Below, one piece after another: positions 63,383 through 64,000 of a stretch of DNA of 64,000 bases. The notes beneath the pieces were generated by a model. That model made no database searches and was not told the origin of the DNA. It was given only the letters and a program-made list of their open reading frames with translations. A program made the translations under genes and the position numbers. The stretch spans positions 124,001 through 188,000 of the forward strand of contig NZ_JAEULY010000003.1 of the NCBI RefSeq assembly GCF_016793595.1. The letters are read 5' to 3'. The stretch comes from Phreatobacter sp. (GTDB lineage Bacteria; Pseudomonadota; Alphaproteobacteria; Rhizobiales; Phreatobacteraceae). How positions within the stretch are numbered: the stretch's first letter is position 1; every line of letters begins with the position of its first letter.

Positions 63383-64000
63383 ATGAATGCGGCGATCGGG
63401 GTGGCAATGGCATTGGGCAGCAGCGAGGCTTCGACGGGCGGCACGGCGGTGTCAGGCGCGGCGCCAGCGACGGACGGCGCGGCCGACGCCATTCTCTCTT
63501 CCGTCGGCACGGCGACATACGAATGGGCGGTGCCCTCGGACCGCCTGAGCTGGAGCCCGAACGCGGCGGCGCTGTTCGGCGTTGAGGATCTCGCCCGCTT
63601 CGGCACCGGCCGCGCCTATGCGCAGCTTCTGGCTGCGGAGTCCCCTTCCGGGCGCTATGAGGCGGTGGTCAACTCGCCGCATGTCGATCGCGGCGACGGC
63701 GTCGCCTACGAGATCGAATATGCCGTCTCCCCACGGCCTGACATCATCCACTGGATCGAGGATACCGGCCGCTGGTTCGCGTCCTCCGACGGGCGGCCCC
63801 TGCGCGCCCACGGCGCCGTGCGCATCATCACCGACCGCTACGAGACCCGCCGCCGCCTGATCGAGGCGAGCGAGATCGACCCGCTCACCGGCCAGCTCTC
63901 GCGCCATCGCTTCTGCGAGGTGCTGGAAGAAGCGCTGGACGACGCCCACAAGGTGCGCGGCTCCATCGGCTTCATCGTCGCCGCAGTCGACAATCTCGCC
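63383..64000 (+). CDS. PAS-GGDEF protein, 3' end outside window
   Basis: 206 codons to the right edge. Ala/Gly/Thr-rich lead (about 1-35), a PAS-like region (about 36-155, W-S-P-N-A-A-A-L-F-G and I-E-D-T-G-R-W-F) and the first helix of a GGDEF domain, D-P-L-T-G-Q-L-S-R-H-R-F. Probably a c-di-GMP cyclase, perhaps with an EAL domain beyond the edge. ATG at 63407 is an alternative start. The 200-base divergent region upstream contains small inverted repeats (ACGTA/TACGT near 63345) of unknown meaning. Confidence 0.8.
   Translation, partial: MNAAIGVAMALGSSEASTGGTAVSGAAPATDGAADAILSSVGTATYEWAVPSDRLSWSPNAAALFGVEDLARFGTGRAYAQLLAAESPSGRYEAVVNSPHVDRGDGVAYEIEYAVSPRPDIIHWIEDTGRWFASSDGRPLRAHGAVRIITDRYETRRRLIEASEIDPLTGQLSRHRFCEVLEEALDDAHKVRGSIGFIVAAVDNLA

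Overview
The window is high-GC, tightly packed DNA from an alphaproteobacterium, most likely of the Hyphomicrobiales. Support comes from a divergent lysC/ubiG pair next to ptsP-prfA-prmC, a DUF4167 protein, a DUF2125 protein, DUF1223, a J-domain gene ahead of cobS and cobT (aerobic cobaltochelatase), CcmAB, and extracytoplasmic-function promoters of the GGAAC-N16/17-CGTT (EcfG) type. The genus cannot be fixed from the sequence. No rRNA, tRNA, CRISPR array, insertion sequence or prophage was seen; most of the window looks like stable chromosome with a few catabolic islands.

1-10.4 kb looks like a general-stress and envelope district: a partial transglutaminase-like gene, an SbmA/YddA-type ABC exporter, a PRC-barrel protein, an extensin-like peptidase-fold protein, a small holin-like/DUF883 pair, an AI-2E-family permease, a large HWE-type sensor histidine kinase and a DUF1328 membrane peptide. 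Five exact and two near EcfG-type promoters lie upstream of these genes, so the block is probably a local piece of the general stress regulon.

10.6-15.6 kb is a catabolic operon: hydroxyquinol/catechol-type intradiol dioxygenase, SDR, BKACE-type beta-keto acid cleavage enzyme, zinc-free MDR, cupin and a TctC-type binding protein. It is preceded by a promoter whose 17-bp spacer contains a perfect 16-bp palindrome. 15.6-22.5 kb holds mtaB-dapF, an exported GyrI-like protein, an MhqO/MhqD-like dioxygenase-esterase pair, an L,D-transpeptidase and two unknown proteins.

22.5-42.2 kb is largely core: leuB, DUF4167, an aldo/keto reductase, the tesA-ybbA-ybbP-like locus, a Bax-inhibitor-1 protein, prmC-prfA-ptsP, lysC, ubiG, a cold-shock protein, a UbiH-family hydroxylase, a ChaC-type cyclotransferase and DUF2125. 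42.2-48.6 kb is a second catabolic island: GntR/FCD regulator, allophanate hydrolase split into two genes, an NMT1-type ABC importer and a PuuE-like deacetylase, together suggesting uptake and breakdown of a ureide-like nitrogen compound.

48.6-64 kb holds a CAP-domain lipoprotein, DUF1223, acnA, ccmAB, J-domain/cobS/GNAT/cobT, a phytase-like esterase, rpmF, a GlcG-type protein, a gamma-glutamyltransferase-family enzyme and the start of a PAS-GGDEF protein. Two 144-bp copies of a structured repeat (22.5 kb and 60.4 kb) differ by compensatory base changes in their stems, which is the most distinctive non-coding signal in the window.
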